From Pseudomonas mangrovi (GTDB taxonomy: Bacteria; Pseudomonadota; Gammaproteobacteria; Pseudomonadales; Pseudomonadaceae): 64,000 bases of DNA. The notes below the pieces were generated by a model that searched no databases, was not told the origin of the DNA, and worked only from the letters and a program-made list of their open reading frames with translations. Of this stretch, positions 15,910-25,272 are shown piece by piece. The stretch covers positions 558,001 to 622,000 of the forward strand of contig NZ_QASN01000020.1 of the NCBI RefSeq assembly GCF_003052585.1, given 5' to 3'. How positions within the stretch are numbered: the first letter of the stretch is position 1; every line of letters starts with the position of its first letter. The position numbers and the translations under genes are program-made.

Positions 15910-18483
15910 ATGACCAAGGCACTGGACGAGTACAAGCGCAAACGCGACTTTAGCGCCACCCCCGAGCCCGACGAGCCGGTCTCCCGGCGCCGCGGCAAGG
16001 CCAGGGCACATGCGCTGCAGTACTGCATCCAGAAGCACGATGCCAGTCACCTGCACTACGACTTCCGCCTCGAGCTGGACGGCACCCTGAAGAGCTGGGC
16101 GGTACCCAAGGGGCCGAGCCTGAACCCGAAGGACCGCCGCCTGGCGGTGGAGGTCGAGGATCACCCGCTGAGCTACGCAAGCTTCGAGGGCAGCATTCCC
16201 CAGGGGCATTACGGCGCGGGTGAGGTCATCGTCTGGGATCGCGGTGTCTGGATACCCCAGGACGATCCGCGCGAGGGTTTGAAGAAGGGCCGCCTGAAGT
16301 TCCAGCTGGATGGCGAGAAGCTCTCCGGAATCTGGAACCTGGTGCGCACCAACCTGCAGGGCAAGAAGGCCCAGTGGTTCCTGATCAAGTCGCGCGACGA
16401 GGCGGCGCGCGATGACTACGACATCGTCGCCGAGCAGCCGGATAGCGTGCTTAGCGAACGCGGCCTGATTCCCCGGCGCCGTGGCAAGCCGGAAGAAAAG
16501 CCAGCGCTGACCAAGGCCACGCGCCGTCGGCCACGCAAGGAGGCGAAGGTCGACCTAGCCGGCGCACGCGCCGCCAGGCTGCCGGCCACCCTCAAGCCAC
16601 AGCTGGCGACCCTGGTGGAATCGGCGCCCGAGGGCGACTGGCGCTACGAGATCAAGTTCGACGGCTACCGGATTCTGGCGCGCATCGAGGATGGCGAGGT
16701 GCGCCTGTTCACCCGCAACGGCCACGACTGGAGTGCGAAGATGCCGCATCAGGTCGAGGCACTGGCAGCGCTTGGGCTGCAGTCGGCCTGGCTGGATGGC
16801 GAGATGGTGGTCACCAGCGAGGAGGGCGTACCCGACTTCCAGGCCCTGCAGAATGCCTTTGAAGCGGGTCGCAGCGAGAACATCCTCTACTACCTGTTCG
16901 ACGCGCCCTTTCTCAACGGCATGGATCTGCGCGAGGTAGCGCTCGAGCAGCGTCGCGCGGCATTGGCAGCCGTGCTGCAACACAACGACAGTCCTTTGCT
17001 GCGCTTCTCCGAAGACTTCAGCGAAGACCCGCAGAGCATTCTCAGCAGTGCCTGCCAGATGCAGCTCGAAGGCATGATCGGCAAGCGCCTGGGCAGTGCC
17101 TATGTCGGTCGGCGTTCGAGCAGCTGGATCAAGCTCAAGTGCCAGAATCGCCAGGAGTTCGTCATCGTCGGCTATACCGCGCCCAAGGGTGCGCGCAGCG
17201 CTTTCGGCGCGCTGCTGCTGGCCCTGCATGACCCGGACAGCGGCGCGTTGCGCTACGCCGGCAAGGTTGGCAGCGGCTTCAGCGAATCGAGCCTGCGCGC
17301 CATCCATACCCGGCTCAAGGCAGTGCATGCGAGCAAGCCCGAACTGCTCAATGCGCCGAGCGGCGGTGACGTACGCGGCGTGCACTGGCTCAAGCCGGTG
17401 CTGGTCTGTGAAGTGGCCTATGCCGAGATGACCCGTGAGGGTGTCATCCGCCACTCGGTTTTCCATGGCCTGCGCAGTGACAAGCCAGCCCGGGCCGTTA
17501 CCGGCGAACGCGCCCTGGCGCGCGCGCCTGCGCAAGCGAAGAAGGCCGCCACGCGAGGCGCGGCCACAGCCGCTGTCGACACGGCAGGAGCGGGTGATGC
17601 CGCGCAGATCCGCATCAGCCACCCCGAGCGGGTCATCGACGCCTCCACGGGTGTCAGCAAGTTGGAGGTCGCCCAGTACTACGCCCGTGTTGCGCCCTGG
17701 CTGCTGGCCGATCTTGCTCATCGGCCGCTGGCACTGGTGCGTGCGCCGGACGGCATCGCCGGCGAGCAGTTTTTCCAGAAGCATGTCGGCGCACGAGCGA
17801 TGCCGCATGTGGGGCAGTTGCAGCACCCGGACGAGAAGAAGCCGCTGCTGCTGGTGGAAACGCCCGCGGCGCTGGTAGGCGCTGCGCAGATGGGCATGCT
17901 CGAACTGCATGCCTGGAACGCCACGGCGCCGCGCCTGGACCGGCCGGATCGCTTCGTTCTCGATCTTGACCCGGACCCGGCGTTGCCGTGGAAGCGCATG
18001 CTCGAGGCGACCCATCTGACGCTGACGCTGCTCGACGAGCTGGGTCTTGCGTCCTTCCTCAAGACCAGCGGCGGCAAGGGTATGCACATCCTGGTGCCGA
18101 TCGAGCGGCGGCTCGACTGGGACCTTGTCAAAGCCTTCAGCCAGGCCATCGCCCAGCACATGGCCCAGCTGATGCCGGCGCAATTTTCCGCGGTCAGCGG
18201 ACCGAAGAACCGGGTCGGCAAGATCTTCATCGACTACCTGCGCAACGGGCGCGGCGCCACCTCGGTGGCCGCCTATTCGCTGCGTGCGCGCGAAGGTCTG
18301 CCGGTCTCGGTGCCGATCCACCGGGAGGAACTGGATGACCTCAAGGGCGCCAACCAGTGGAACATCCGCAACCTGTTCCAGCGCCTCGACGAGCTGGTCG
18401 ACGACGATCCCTGGGCCGCGCTGCCGAGCACCCGGCAGAACATCACCGCGCAGATGCGCAGGCGCCTGGGCATGAAGGCATAG
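15910..18483 (+). CDS. ligD: Multifunctional ATP-dependent DNA ligase LigD
   Basis: An 857-residue NHEJ enzyme with all three activities, in the order found in P. aeruginosa LigD. The 3'-phosphoesterase domain comes first (about 1-190), with H43, H49 and D51 in HDASHLHYDFRLE. The ATP-dependent ligase domain follows (about 215-530), with the nucleotidyl lysine K249 in EIKFDGYR. The primase-like polymerase domain is C-terminal (about 565-850), with catalytic aspartates D685 and D687 in LDLDPDPALPW and SGGKGMHI. A basic, Ala-rich linker joins ligase and polymerase. It works with the adjacent Ku to seal double-strand breaks. Confidence 0.96.
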   Translation: MTKALDEYKRKRDFSATPEPDEPVSRRRGKARAHALQYCIQKHDASHLHYDFRLELDGTLKSWAVPKGPSLNPKDRRLAVEVEDHPLSYASFEGSIPQGHYGAGEVIVWDRGVWIPQDDPREGLKKGRLKFQLDGEKLSGIWNLVRTNLQGKKAQWFLIKSRDEAARDDYDIVAEQPDSVLSERGLIPRRRGKPEEKPALTKATRRRPRKEAKVDLAGARAARLPATLKPQLATLVESAPEGDWRYEIKFDGYRILARIEDGEVRLFTRNGHDWSAKMPHQVEALAALGLQSAWLDGEMVVTSEEGVPDFQALQNAFEAGRSENILYYLFDAPFLNGMDLREVALEQRRAALAAVLQHNDSPLLRFSEDFSEDPQSILSSACQMQLEGMIGKRLGSAYVGRRSSSWIKLKCQNRQEFVIVGYTAPKGARSAFGALLLALHDPDSGALRYAGKVGSGFSESSLRAIHTRLKAVHASKPELLNAPSGGDVRGVHWLKPVLVCEVAYAEMTREGVIRHSVFHGLRSDKPARAVTGERALARAPAQAKKAATRGAATAAVDTAGAGDAAQIRISHPERVIDASTGVSKLEVAQYYARVAPWLLADLAHRPLALVRAPDGIAGEQFFQKHVGARAMPHVGQLQHPDEKKPLLLVETPAALVGAAQMGMLELHAWNATAPRLDRPDRFVLDLDPDPALPWKRMLEATHLTLTLLDELGLASFLKTSGGKGMHILVPIERRLDWDLVKAFSQAIAQHMAQLMPAQFSAVSGPKNRVGKIFIDYLRNGRGATSVAAYSLRAREGLPVSVPIHREELDDLKGANQWNIRNLFQRLDELVDDDPWAALPSTRQNITAQMRRRLGMKA

Positions 18484-18492
18484 TGGGACGGG

Positions 18493-19185
18493 TCAGTCGA
18501 ACAGATTGCCCTGGTCGCGCTCGGCGCGGCGACGGTCCAGGCGTTCGCGAAACAGCCGGCGGTAATGCTCGGCCAGCTGCGGCAGCTCGATCAGCCGCCG
18601 CAGTTCGGGCTCATCAACGCCCTGCGCGCTGTAGCAGCGCCAGACCTGCGCCACGCTTACGCCGTTCGCGGCAGGTTGGCTGATCAGCAGCGGCGCATCG
18701 GGTTCTACCCAGCCTTCTTCCAGCACCCGGCATAGCCAGCCGGTGCGGCCGCTTTGCGCCAGCGCGCGGGACAGCCCTGGCGTGCGATGACGGCGGTCGA
18801 GGGTGACGCAGGGCGAGCGCGGCTGGCTGACTTCAAGCAGCGCCTGGCCCCAACGCAGGCGGTCGCCAATACTCAGCTGACTCTCGTCGAGGCCGTCACT
18901 GCAGAGGTTTTCGCCAAATGCGCCGGGGCCGAAGTTGGCCTGCGCAAAGAGTCGCTGCCAGTGCCGATAGTGCTGCAGCGGATAGATGCACAGGGCGCGG
19001 TCGGCGCCGCCATGCCAGCGGCGGTCGAGTACCTGATCGGTGGCAAAGCCCGAGGCGCCGAGCCAGGTGGGTCGGGAGACCGGCTGCTTGTCGATGCCGC
19101 TGAGACGCCCGCCGTCCGGCAGCGGCCTGGCCTGCTCCCTGATCAGCGGGCCGATCACCGGCCAGCTCTGGCATTTCTCAGTCAT
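18493..19185 (-). CDS. MOSC domain protein (YiiM-like)
   Basis: A 230-residue MOSC-domain protein. Hallmarks are HGGADRALCIYPLQHY, GAFGENL, and the cysteine-bearing QPRSPCVTLDRRH, in which Cys would carry sulfur or contact molybdenum cofactor. A helical C-terminal extension ending RLDRRRAERDQGNLFD resembles the YiiM 3-alpha domain. YiiM-type proteins reduce N-hydroxylated compounds using molybdenum cofactor, so a detoxifying role is likely. It overlaps the preceding small gene by 8 bp and converges on ligD with 9 bp between the stops. Confidence 0.85.
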   Translation of the reverse strand: MTEKCQSWPVIGPLIREQARPLPDGGRLSGIDKQPVSRPTWLGASGFATDQVLDRRWHGGADRALCIYPLQHYRHWQRLFAQANFGPGAFGENLCSDGLDESQLSIGDRLRWGQALLEVSQPRSPCVTLDRRHRTPGLSRALAQSGRTGWLCRVLEEGWVEPDAPLLISQPAANGVSVAQVWRCYSAQGVDEPELRRLIELPQLAEHYRRLFRERLDRRRAERDQGNLFD

Positions 19186-19372
19186 CGGTATTCACCTGTC
19201 GCTGCAGCTCGCGGCGCACCATGGCGACGTATTCCGGCGGGCTCAGGCGGTACAGCTCGGCAGCCACCCAGGTCAGCCAGCGCGGGCCGAGTGTGCTGCG
19301 TTGCGCGAGCAGGCGTGCGGCCTCCGCATGGGCACGGCTGGCGTGCTGCTGGTGGAAATCGGCGCGACCCAT
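19178..19372 (-). CDS. Small conserved-looking protein of unknown function
   Basis: A 64-residue protein starting MGRADFHQQHASRAHAEA and rich in Arg, Ala and Gln. It is helical by composition, with WLTWVAAELYRLSPPEYVAM in the middle. The start is backed by a GAGGAG site 6 bp upstream. Its end overlaps the MOSC gene start by 8 bp, which suggests coupled translation. There is no signal peptide or membrane segment. I do not recognise a family. Coding status is supported by the ribosome site and the overlap. Confidence 0.65.
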   Translation of the reverse strand: MGRADFHQQHASRAHAEAARLLAQRSTLGPRWLTWVAAELYRLSPPEYVAMVRRELQRQVNTDD

Positions 19373-19496
19373 GGTGGCTCCTCGGCAAGATGGGCGCACT
19401 GGATAGCAGATCGACGCGGTGCTGGCCAGGCGAGGCTTGGTAAAGCTGCCGGCGCAGGCTAGGCTCGCCGCTTGCCGAATTCACGAGTCAGCCCCC

Positions 19497-20984
19497 ATGC
19501 CGCTTTCCACCGCCTTCAAACATCGTCTGTCCCGCCAGCGTCCACATGGTCGCGGCGAGCCCGGCCAGTCGGCCGCCGATGGCGACCTGATCGCCCTGCA
19601 GCAGCAGCTGGAAAGCGATCGTGGCCGGATCATCCACAGCGCCGCGGTACGCCGCCTGCAGCAGAAGACCCAGGTCTTCCCGCTGGAGCGCAACGCCGCG
19701 GTGCGCAGCCGCCTGACCCATTCGCTGGAGGTGCAGCAGACCGGCCGCTTCATCGTCCGCAGCCTGTTCAAGGCACTCGGCGAGCGTGCCGTCGACTACG
19801 GTCTGGAGGGGCTTGAGGACGCGCTGGAAACCCTGGTGGAGATGGCCTGCCTGACCCACGACATCGGCAACCCGCCGTTTGGTCACTTCGGCGAATTCGT
19901 GATCGGCGACTGGTTCGCGCGCCATCTCGATCCGCTGCTGGATGGCATCGCGCCGGTCGCCGACGAAACCCTGCGCGCGCGCATGCGCCTGGATCTGAAG
20001 GCCTTCGAGGGCAACGCCCAGGCGATCCGCCTGGTGGTGCGCCTGCTGCGTCTGAACCTGACCTACAGCCAGACCGCGGCGATGCTCAAGTACGTGCGCC
20101 CGGCCTACCTGCCACGGCCGCCGGCCGGCAGCCCCGGCGCCTACCTGGCGAAGAAGCCGGGCTTCTACCTGTCCGAGGAGGCCTTCATCGGCGAGCTGCG
20201 CCAGGCCTTGCAGATGGCCGAGGGTACCCGTCATCCGGTGGTCTACATCATGGAGGCGGCCGACGACATCGCCTATTGCCTGGCCGACATCGAGGACTCG
20301 GTGGAGAAGGGCATCCTGCAGATCGAACAGCTGACGCAGCTGCTGATCGACACGTTCGCAAGCCATGCCGACCCGGATGCACCGATTGGCGAGAGCCGGC
20401 GCAGCTTCCGCAGCATGGTCGAGTACGCCGCCCAGCGTGCCGCCGACGAGCCGATCAACAAGGTCGGCGAATTCTTCATCTGGCTACGGGTGAACCTGAT
20501 CCATCCGCTGGTACAGCACGCGGTGGCGCAGTTCATCGCGCATATCGAGCAGATCGCCGCCGGCACCCTGGACCGCGCGCTGCTCGAAGACGACAGCCTG
20601 GCCAATGCCATCGTGCGCACCTTCAAGGACGTGGCCAGCGAGCAGGTGTTCTGCAACCGCGAGGTGGAGACCCTGCATCTGCAGGGCCATCGCATCCTCC
20701 AGGGCCTGCTGGATTTCTATGCGCCGTTGCTGGGCGTTTCGCCACAGATATTTCTCGATCTGAGCGAAGGCCGCTGCCGCAGCCAGCCGCACCTGCAGAT
20801 GCTCGCCCGGCGCCTGCCCAGCCAGTTGATCAAGGCCTACCGCGAGGCGCTGCCGGCCGTGAACAGCGCCGACTGGCCACTGTGGGAGTTCTACCATCGC
20901 TGCCGGATGCTGCAGGACTTCGTCAGCGGCATGACCGACCACTCGGCCCAGGCCGAATACCAGACCCTGGCTGCCCAGAGCTGA
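19497..20984 (+). CDS. dgt: Deoxyguanosinetriphosphate triphosphohydrolase (dGTPase)
   Basis: A 495-residue HD-superfamily enzyme that splits dGTP into deoxyguanosine and triphosphate. The metal ligands are visible: H75 in RLTHSLEV and the H121-D122 pair in CLTHDIGNPPFGHFGE, with a later D in EAADDIAYCLADIEDS. Length and motif spacing fit the long Dgt class of E. coli and Pseudomonas. It is divergent from the small gene and MOSC pair. The ATG at 19497 has only a weak ribosome site, but the next in-frame codons fit the family start. Confidence 0.92.
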   Translation: MPLSTAFKHRLSRQRPHGRGEPGQSAADGDLIALQQQLESDRGRIIHSAAVRRLQQKTQVFPLERNAAVRSRLTHSLEVQQTGRFIVRSLFKALGERAVDYGLEGLEDALETLVEMACLTHDIGNPPFGHFGEFVIGDWFARHLDPLLDGIAPVADETLRARMRLDLKAFEGNAQAIRLVVRLLRLNLTYSQTAAMLKYVRPAYLPRPPAGSPGAYLAKKPGFYLSEEAFIGELRQALQMAEGTRHPVVYIMEAADDIAYCLADIEDSVEKGILQIEQLTQLLIDTFASHADPDAPIGESRRSFRSMVEYAAQRAADEPINKVGEFFIWLRVNLIHPLVQHAVAQFIAHIEQIAAGTLDRALLEDDSLANAIVRTFKDVASEQVFCNREVETLHLQGHRILQGLLDFYAPLLGVSPQIFLDLSEGRCRSQPHLQMLARRLPSQLIKAYREALPAVNSADWPLWEFYHRCRMLQDFVSGMTDHSAQAEYQTLAAQS

Positions 20985-21153
20985 GCAACGCCGGGCCTGT
21001 GGTTGCGCGCTGCTGAGCGTTCCCAGCCAGTGCGTCAGACCTGCGTCTACAAGCGTTCTGCATCCGCGGGGCGCGGGAGCGTCCCTGGAGTCAGATTCCC
21101 GCGCGCAGCATGGGAACCCTCGGCGATAGCAGACCCTTGATCCTTCCCACGCT

Positions 21154-21229
21154 GCGCGTCCGTAGCGGAGCTTTGGGGAGCCTCTACGGATGAGCCGGCA
21201 AGCGGAGCGCTACCGGGTTTATTGCCGGC
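21154..21229. other. Inverted repeats between convergent genes, possible terminator region
   Basis: The 299-bp gap between dgt and the convergent membrane-protein gene has no gene. Inside it GCCGGCAA (21194-21201) pairs perfectly with TTGCCGGC (21222-21229). Just before, CCGTAG pairs with CTACGG around 21158-21189. No T-run follows either hairpin, so termination is only a guess. A TTCCC...GGGAA stretch near 21098-21115 looks like an eroded copy of a common GTTCCCACGC-type repeat. Confidence 0.4.
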
Positions 21230-21283
21230 CGACGAACCTCGCCTGCACGGCACAATCCCCCATAGCTATCGTTTCCAGCGACG

Positions 21284-21973
21284 TTAGCCAGCGGCAGCAG
21301 GCAAGGGCAGGGGCAGGGGCTCCAGCTGATAGCTGCGTGCCTTCAGCGCGAGCTGGCCGGTTTCGAAACGCCGGCCGACTATGCTGACATCGATATGCGC
21401 ATGCTGCGGGTGAGCCAGCCGGGATGCCGGGGAAAAGCGCAAACGAGTGCCTGCCAGCAGTGCTGGCAGCGGATCGCGCGGCCTGCCTGACTCGGGGTAG
21501 AACTCGCAGACCTGTACTGCCTCCAGACGCAGGCGAAAGGCCGCATCCGGTTGATCGTCCCGCCCCAGCCGAAGCAGATCGAACTGCACGCCGTCGGCCA
21601 GATCCTCGCGTGTCTGAATGCGCACATGCGCAAGATTCAACAGCACGCGCAGTAATGCTCCCAGCGGTTCGGCCGGTAGCGGCTTGACGAATTCGCGGCC
21701 CACCTGCCAAAGCAGGCGCAGCGCGAGAAAACCGAACAAGCCTCCAATCGCCAGCGTAAACAGGATGTGAAAGGCGATGTCGGACGGGTCGCAGGAGCGC
21801 AAACCGCGTGTGCCGCGGGCGGCGATGCTGACGCAGCCGCCGGGATCGCGCGCCGGTTCAAAGGCCATCCACCAGCCCATCAGGCTGATTGCCGACAGAA
21901 TCAGCAATACCAGCAGCCCTGTGCCGGGCGTGCCGAGCCGCGCCCAGCGTTCTGCGAAACGCAGCTTCAGCAT
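21284..21973 (-). CDS. Membrane protein of unknown function
   Basis: A 229-residue protein with two clear membrane segments (about residues 18-36, LLVLLILSAISLMGWWMAF, and 65-87). A stretch with two Cys lies between them (GGCVSIAARGTRGLRSCDP) and is probably periplasmic. A soluble C-terminal domain of about 130 residues follows, with beta-type composition (RIQTREDLADGVQFDLLRLG, VSIVGRRFETGQL). No family is recognised. Its start overlaps the end of the acetyltransferase gene by 7 bp, so the two are probably co-translated. Confidence 0.75.
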   Translation of the reverse strand: MLKLRFAERWARLGTPGTGLLVLLILSAISLMGWWMAFEPARDPGGCVSIAARGTRGLRSCDPSDIAFHILFTLAIGGLFGFLALRLLWQVGREFVKPLPAEPLGALLRVLLNLAHVRIQTREDLADGVQFDLLRLGRDDQPDAAFRLRLEAVQVCEFYPESGRPRDPLPALLAGTRLRFSPASRLAHPQHAHIDVSIVGRRFETGQLALKARSYQLEPLPLPLPAAAG

Positions 21974-22389
21974 GGATCGGGTCCTGCATTGCATAGAGCC
22001 AGCAGCGACTTGCTGCGGGCATAGCGGGCCAGGCGCGAGGCGAGTGCGGGCGGCAGCGTCTGACAGTCGCGGAAGCCGCGGGCGCGGTAGAAGTTGCCCA
22101 GAGCCGGCGCGCAGAACAGCCAGAGCGGGCCTTCGACACTTGCGCGCACTTGCGCCAGCAGTTGACCGGCGAGGCCACGTCGGCGTCTGTCGGCATCCAC
22201 CAGCAGACCGCTCAGCCAGTGACCCTCGGCCACCGGGCGCAGGCAAAGTCCGCCGCGGATCTGCGCATCACGCAGCACCCAGACCTGGCTGGCATCCTTG
22301 ATCCGCATGGCCGAGCGCTGCGTGCGGTAGAAACGCTGCAGGAGCTCGTACTGCGCAGGTTCCAGCCGCTCGATTCGCAGCGCTTCCAA
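21967..22389 (-). CDS. GNAT family N-acetyltransferase
   Basis: A 140-residue GNAT-fold protein. The acetyl-CoA pyrophosphate loop is seen in DADRRRRGLAGQLLAQVRA, preceded by HWLSGLLVD (beta-4). ALGNFYRARGFRDC is the typical late Tyr-containing motif. The substrate is unknown. It lies 9 bp downstream of the YebC-family gene and overlaps the next gene by 7 bp, forming a three-gene minus-strand group (yebC-like, GNAT, membrane protein). Confidence 0.85.
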   Translation of the reverse strand: MEALRIERLEPAQYELLQRFYRTQRSAMRIKDASQVWVLRDAQIRGGLCLRPVAEGHWLSGLLVDADRRRRGLAGQLLAQVRASVEGPLWLFCAPALGNFYRARGFRDCQTLPPALASRLARYARSKSLLALCNAGPDPC

Positions 22390-22398
22390 TGCCGTGGC

Positions 22399-23103
22399 TT
22401 ATTCGCCGCTCAGGCCAACGTAGACGTCCTGCACGTCATCATGGTTGTCCAGCGCTTCGAGGAAGGCTTCGACTTCCTCCATCTGCGCCGGGGTCAGGCT
22501 GGTGACCGGGTTCTTCGGGCGGTAGCCGATCTTCGCCGAGTTGACGGTAAAGCCGTGCTCGGGGAGGGCACGGCTGACGGCGTCCAGATCGGTCTTGTCG
22601 GTAACGAAGAGCACGTCGCCTTCCTCGGCCGGCTCGAAGTCCTGGGCGCCGGCTTCGATGGCGGCGAGTTCGGCATCGGCGCCGTCTTCCGGGCTGGCCT
22701 CGATCAGGCCGACATGCTCGAAGTCCCAGCTCACCGCGCCGCTGGCACCGAGCTGGCCCTTGCGGAACAGCACGCGGATCTCGGCCACGGTGCGGTTGAT
22801 GTTGTCGGTCAGGCACTCGACGATCACCGGGACCTGGTGCGGGGCAAACCCCTCATAGGTGGCGCGCTCGAAGTTCACCGTCTCGCCGGTCAGTCCTGCG
22901 CCTTTCTTGATCGCGCGCTCCAGGGTGTCCTTGGGCATCGACGCCTTCTTGGCCTGATGCACGGCCAGGCGCAGCTTGGGGTTCATGTCCGGATCTGCGC
23001 CATTGCGTGCGGCGATCATGATTTCCTTGACCAGCCGGCCGAAGATCTTGCCGCGGGCGTTGGCCGCCGCTTCTTTGGGTTTGGCTTTCCACTGGGCGCC
23101 CAT
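22399..23103 (-). CDS. YebC/PmpR family protein (paralogue with YeeN-like start)
   Basis: A 234-residue YebC-family protein. The start [19 protein letters not shown] differs from the usual GHSKWANIKHRK opening and is closer to the second, YeeN-like class. The family core is present: [36 protein letters not shown] and a GxVSWDFE-type segment. YebC proteins were long called transcription regulators (PmpR). Members have more recently been tied to relief of ribosome stalling. Which role this paralogue plays cannot be told from sequence. It is the first gene of a group with a GNAT protein and a membrane protein. Confidence 0.88.
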   Translation of the reverse strand: MGAQWKAKPKEAAANARGKIFGRLVKEIMIAARNGADPDMNPKLRLAVHQAKKASMPKDTLERAIKKGAGLTGETVNFERATYEGFAPHQVPVIVECLTDNINRTVAEIRVLFRKGQLGASGAVSWDFEHVGLIEASPEDGADAELAAIEAGAQDFEPAEEGDVLFVTDKTDLDAVSRALPEHGFTVNSAKIGYRPKNPVTSLTPAQMEEVEAFLEALDNHDDVQDVYVGLSGE

Positions 23104-23350
23104 GACGATGCTCTCTGTTCTGGATGGAGGACTGTGCCGGCGTAAAGCCCGGCGGCGGAAGAGGGGGCGATTCTAGCCGAGGCCGAGCATCTGGCGCACC
23201 CGTCCGGACAGGAACAGCAGGGCCACAGCGGCGGAACTGCCAAAAGATCGCTGTTTCACCGTCGCACGATTTGCCTGTGGCCGGCCGGGCAGTAGGATGG
23301 CGGGCTTTCGCGCATGGCTGCGCGGTGGCAGGACACACGGAGAACGACGG

Positions 23351-23407
23351 ATGAGTACAGGCGCCGCAGGCAAGAGAACCCCGAAAACCCGAGGAGCCCG
23401 GCGATGA
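23351..23407 (+). CDS. Possible 18-residue leader ORF overlapping the next gene
   Basis: A short reading frame (MSTGAAGKRTPKTRGARR) behind a GGAGAA ribosome site. Its TGA overlaps the ATG of the repeat-like exported protein gene in an ATGA arrangement. It is very basic. It could be a translated leader that feeds ribosomes to the downstream start, or chance. Confidence is low because it is tiny and no family is known. Confidence 0.25.
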   Translation: MSTGAAGKRTPKTRGARR

Positions 23408-25272
23408 AGCGCTGGCCCCTGGTGCTTGCCGGCGGCGCGTTGTGCGTCGCTGCGCTCTTCCTGCTGCGGTCGGGGACTGCGCCGGCAGCGACCTTCGCCA
23501 CCGATGCCAGCGGCTTCAACAAGCAACTGATTGCCGACAGCCAGGGGCGTGTTCTGCACCTGGGCTCGCCGGTCCGGCGGCTGGCGGCGGATCGCTGGAT
23601 GGCGGTCGATTTCGACGCCCAGTCCAGTCTCTGGTTCGACGACAGCGGCCGCGTTCTGCACGAAGGGCCTTACGTCGAGATCCGTTCCGACGAATTCGCA
23701 CGTCATCCGCAGGATCCTGAGCAGGGGCCGCTCTTCACCACCTGGTCGAAGCGCGGCATGGCGCTGCTGAATGCCGATGGCAGTCCCTTCATCGACTGGC
23801 AGCCGGGCTATGGTGACTGGTCCATCACGCAGCATCCCCAGCGCTACAGCTGGCAGCCACGGGACGGCGGCGAACGCATCTTCGATGAGGGGGGAACACT
23901 GCGCTTGGCGCTGGACGAATATGATCTGCGCGCCGCCGGACCCTTTGCCACGCAGGCGCTCTACCTGATCTGCCGGTACGACTCGGAGCAGCCGTGCGAG
24001 TTGCGTGACGAGGACGGCAAGGTTCGCTGGGCCGCACAGGTCGACGATTTGCTCGAACTGCAGGGCGGACGCTGGCTGGCACGCAATGGCAACGCCTGGT
24101 TCCTGCTGGACGGGCAGGGCAAGCAGGTAGATGAGCATGTCTTCGCCGCCGGACAGTACTTCCCGCGCAGCCGCTCGCACGCCTCGGCGCGAGAGGTCGA
24201 ATGGCCGCGCTGGATGACCCGCTACCGGCTCGGAGCGGACGGCAACGACGTGGTCGAGGACAGCGCGGTGCGCGGCTTCCTGCAGCAGGATGGCCAGTTC
24301 GACCCGGTTCCCGAGGCCACTCACGCCCACCAGCTGTGCCCGGGAACCTGGCGCCTGAGCGGTAGCGCGCCTGGGTCCTGGCTGGCGGATGAGCACGGCA
24401 AACGCTTTGCCGATCACCCAGACAGAGGCTGGAACGCCCTGGCGCAGCACCCGCAGCGCCACATGGCGTACACCGCGGACGAGCGCGACGCCATCGTCGA
24501 CTGTCGCGGCACCCGCCTGTTCGATGACCCCGCCGTGGTCGATCTGGAGCCCATGGGCAATGGTTTTGCCGGACAGCTTGCCGGGGAGCAGGATCGGCGC
24601 CTGTGGCTGGACGCCGAGCTGCAGCGACAGTTGCTTCCAGAGGGCAACTCGATCCGCGCGGCGAATGCCGAGGGCAGCCTGCTGCTGGTGGTGCAAGGCG
24701 CGGGCATGCGCCTGTACAACACCCAGCGCGCTGCCTTTGTCGGCAAGCCGTTTACCCACGCTGAAGAGCCGCTGGCGCATGGCCTGGTATTCAACCGTGA
24801 CGGCTACTACGGGCTGATGGACGCCGAGGGCGTCGAGCGCCTGGAAGCGCGCCATACCGGGATCACGCCCTGGGGCGACGACCGCCTGTGGAGCCAGCGC
24901 TATCTGGATGAAGGCAGCGAGCTGGGCCTGCATCGGCTCGATGGCAGCCTGATCGCGCGCTGGGCCGATGCCTTCGCTAACCCGTTGCGTACCTGGCAGG
25001 GCGCGGTGGATACCCAGGCGGTGGCCCAGCTCAACGGCAAGACCTATCACACCGAACAGGGTGCCTATTTCCCCCAGCAGTGGGTGGATCGTGACGGCCG
25101 CACGCTGATGACCACGGTGCAATGTCCGGGCGACGACCTCGAATCGGTATTGGCCGATGGTGCGGCGCGGCTCGAAACCGGCGACGGCAAGGTGCTGGAG
25201 GAGGGTGGCAGCTGCGAGATTCCGGAACAGATTCGTGCGGCCATTGCCGCGCAGCCAGGAGAGCCGCAGTGA
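23404..25272 (+). CDS. Exported or membrane-anchored WG-repeat-like protein of unknown function
   Basis: A 622-residue protein. An N-terminal signal or anchor (KRWPLVLAGGALCVAALFLL) is followed by a long periplasmic region made of loosely repeated 40-60-residue units. Each unit has a Gly-Trp/aromatic start and Asp-Gly turns: DSQGRVLHL, DDSGRVLHEG, NADGSPFIDW, DEDGKVRWA, NRDGYYGLMDAEG. This pattern resembles WG/KWG-type beta repeats. No enzyme motif is seen. The next gene overlaps it by 4 bp (GTGA) and encodes a DUF1176 protein, so the two probably act together in the envelope. Alternative starts upstream lack a good ribosome site. Confidence 0.7.
   Translation: MKRWPLVLAGGALCVAALFLLRSGTAPAATFATDASGFNKQLIADSQGRVLHLGSPVRRLAADRWMAVDFDAQSSLWFDDSGRVLHEGPYVEIRSDEFARHPQDPEQGPLFTTWSKRGMALLNADGSPFIDWQPGYGDWSITQHPQRYSWQPRDGGERIFDEGGTLRLALDEYDLRAAGPFATQALYLICRYDSEQPCELRDEDGKVRWAAQVDDLLELQGGRWLARNGNAWFLLDGQGKQVDEHVFAAGQYFPRSRSHASAREVEWPRWMTRYRLGADGNDVVEDSAVRGFLQQDGQFDPVPEATHAHQLCPGTWRLSGSAPGSWLADEHGKRFADHPDRGWNALAQHPQRHMAYTADERDAIVDCRGTRLFDDPAVVDLEPMGNGFAGQLAGEQDRRLWLDAELQRQLLPEGNSIRAANAEGSLLLVVQGAGMRLYNTQRAAFVGKPFTHAEEPLAHGLVFNRDGYYGLMDAEGVERLEARHTGITPWGDDRLWSQRYLDEGSELGLHRLDGSLIARWADAFANPLRTWQGAVDTQAVAQLNGKTYHTEQGAYFPQQWVDRDGRTLMTTVQCPGDDLESVLADGAARLETGDGKVLEEGGSCEIPEQIRAAIAAQPGEPQ

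Noticed and set aside
13029..18483. Genomic island or prophage around the NHEJ genes
   Set aside because: No integrase, tRNA or phage genes and no visible change of base composition. The ybhPON order is also known elsewhere.
21098..21120. Functional copy of the GTTCCCACGC-type repeat after dgt
   Set aside because: Only a degenerate TTCCC...GGGAA pair remains, too eroded to call.
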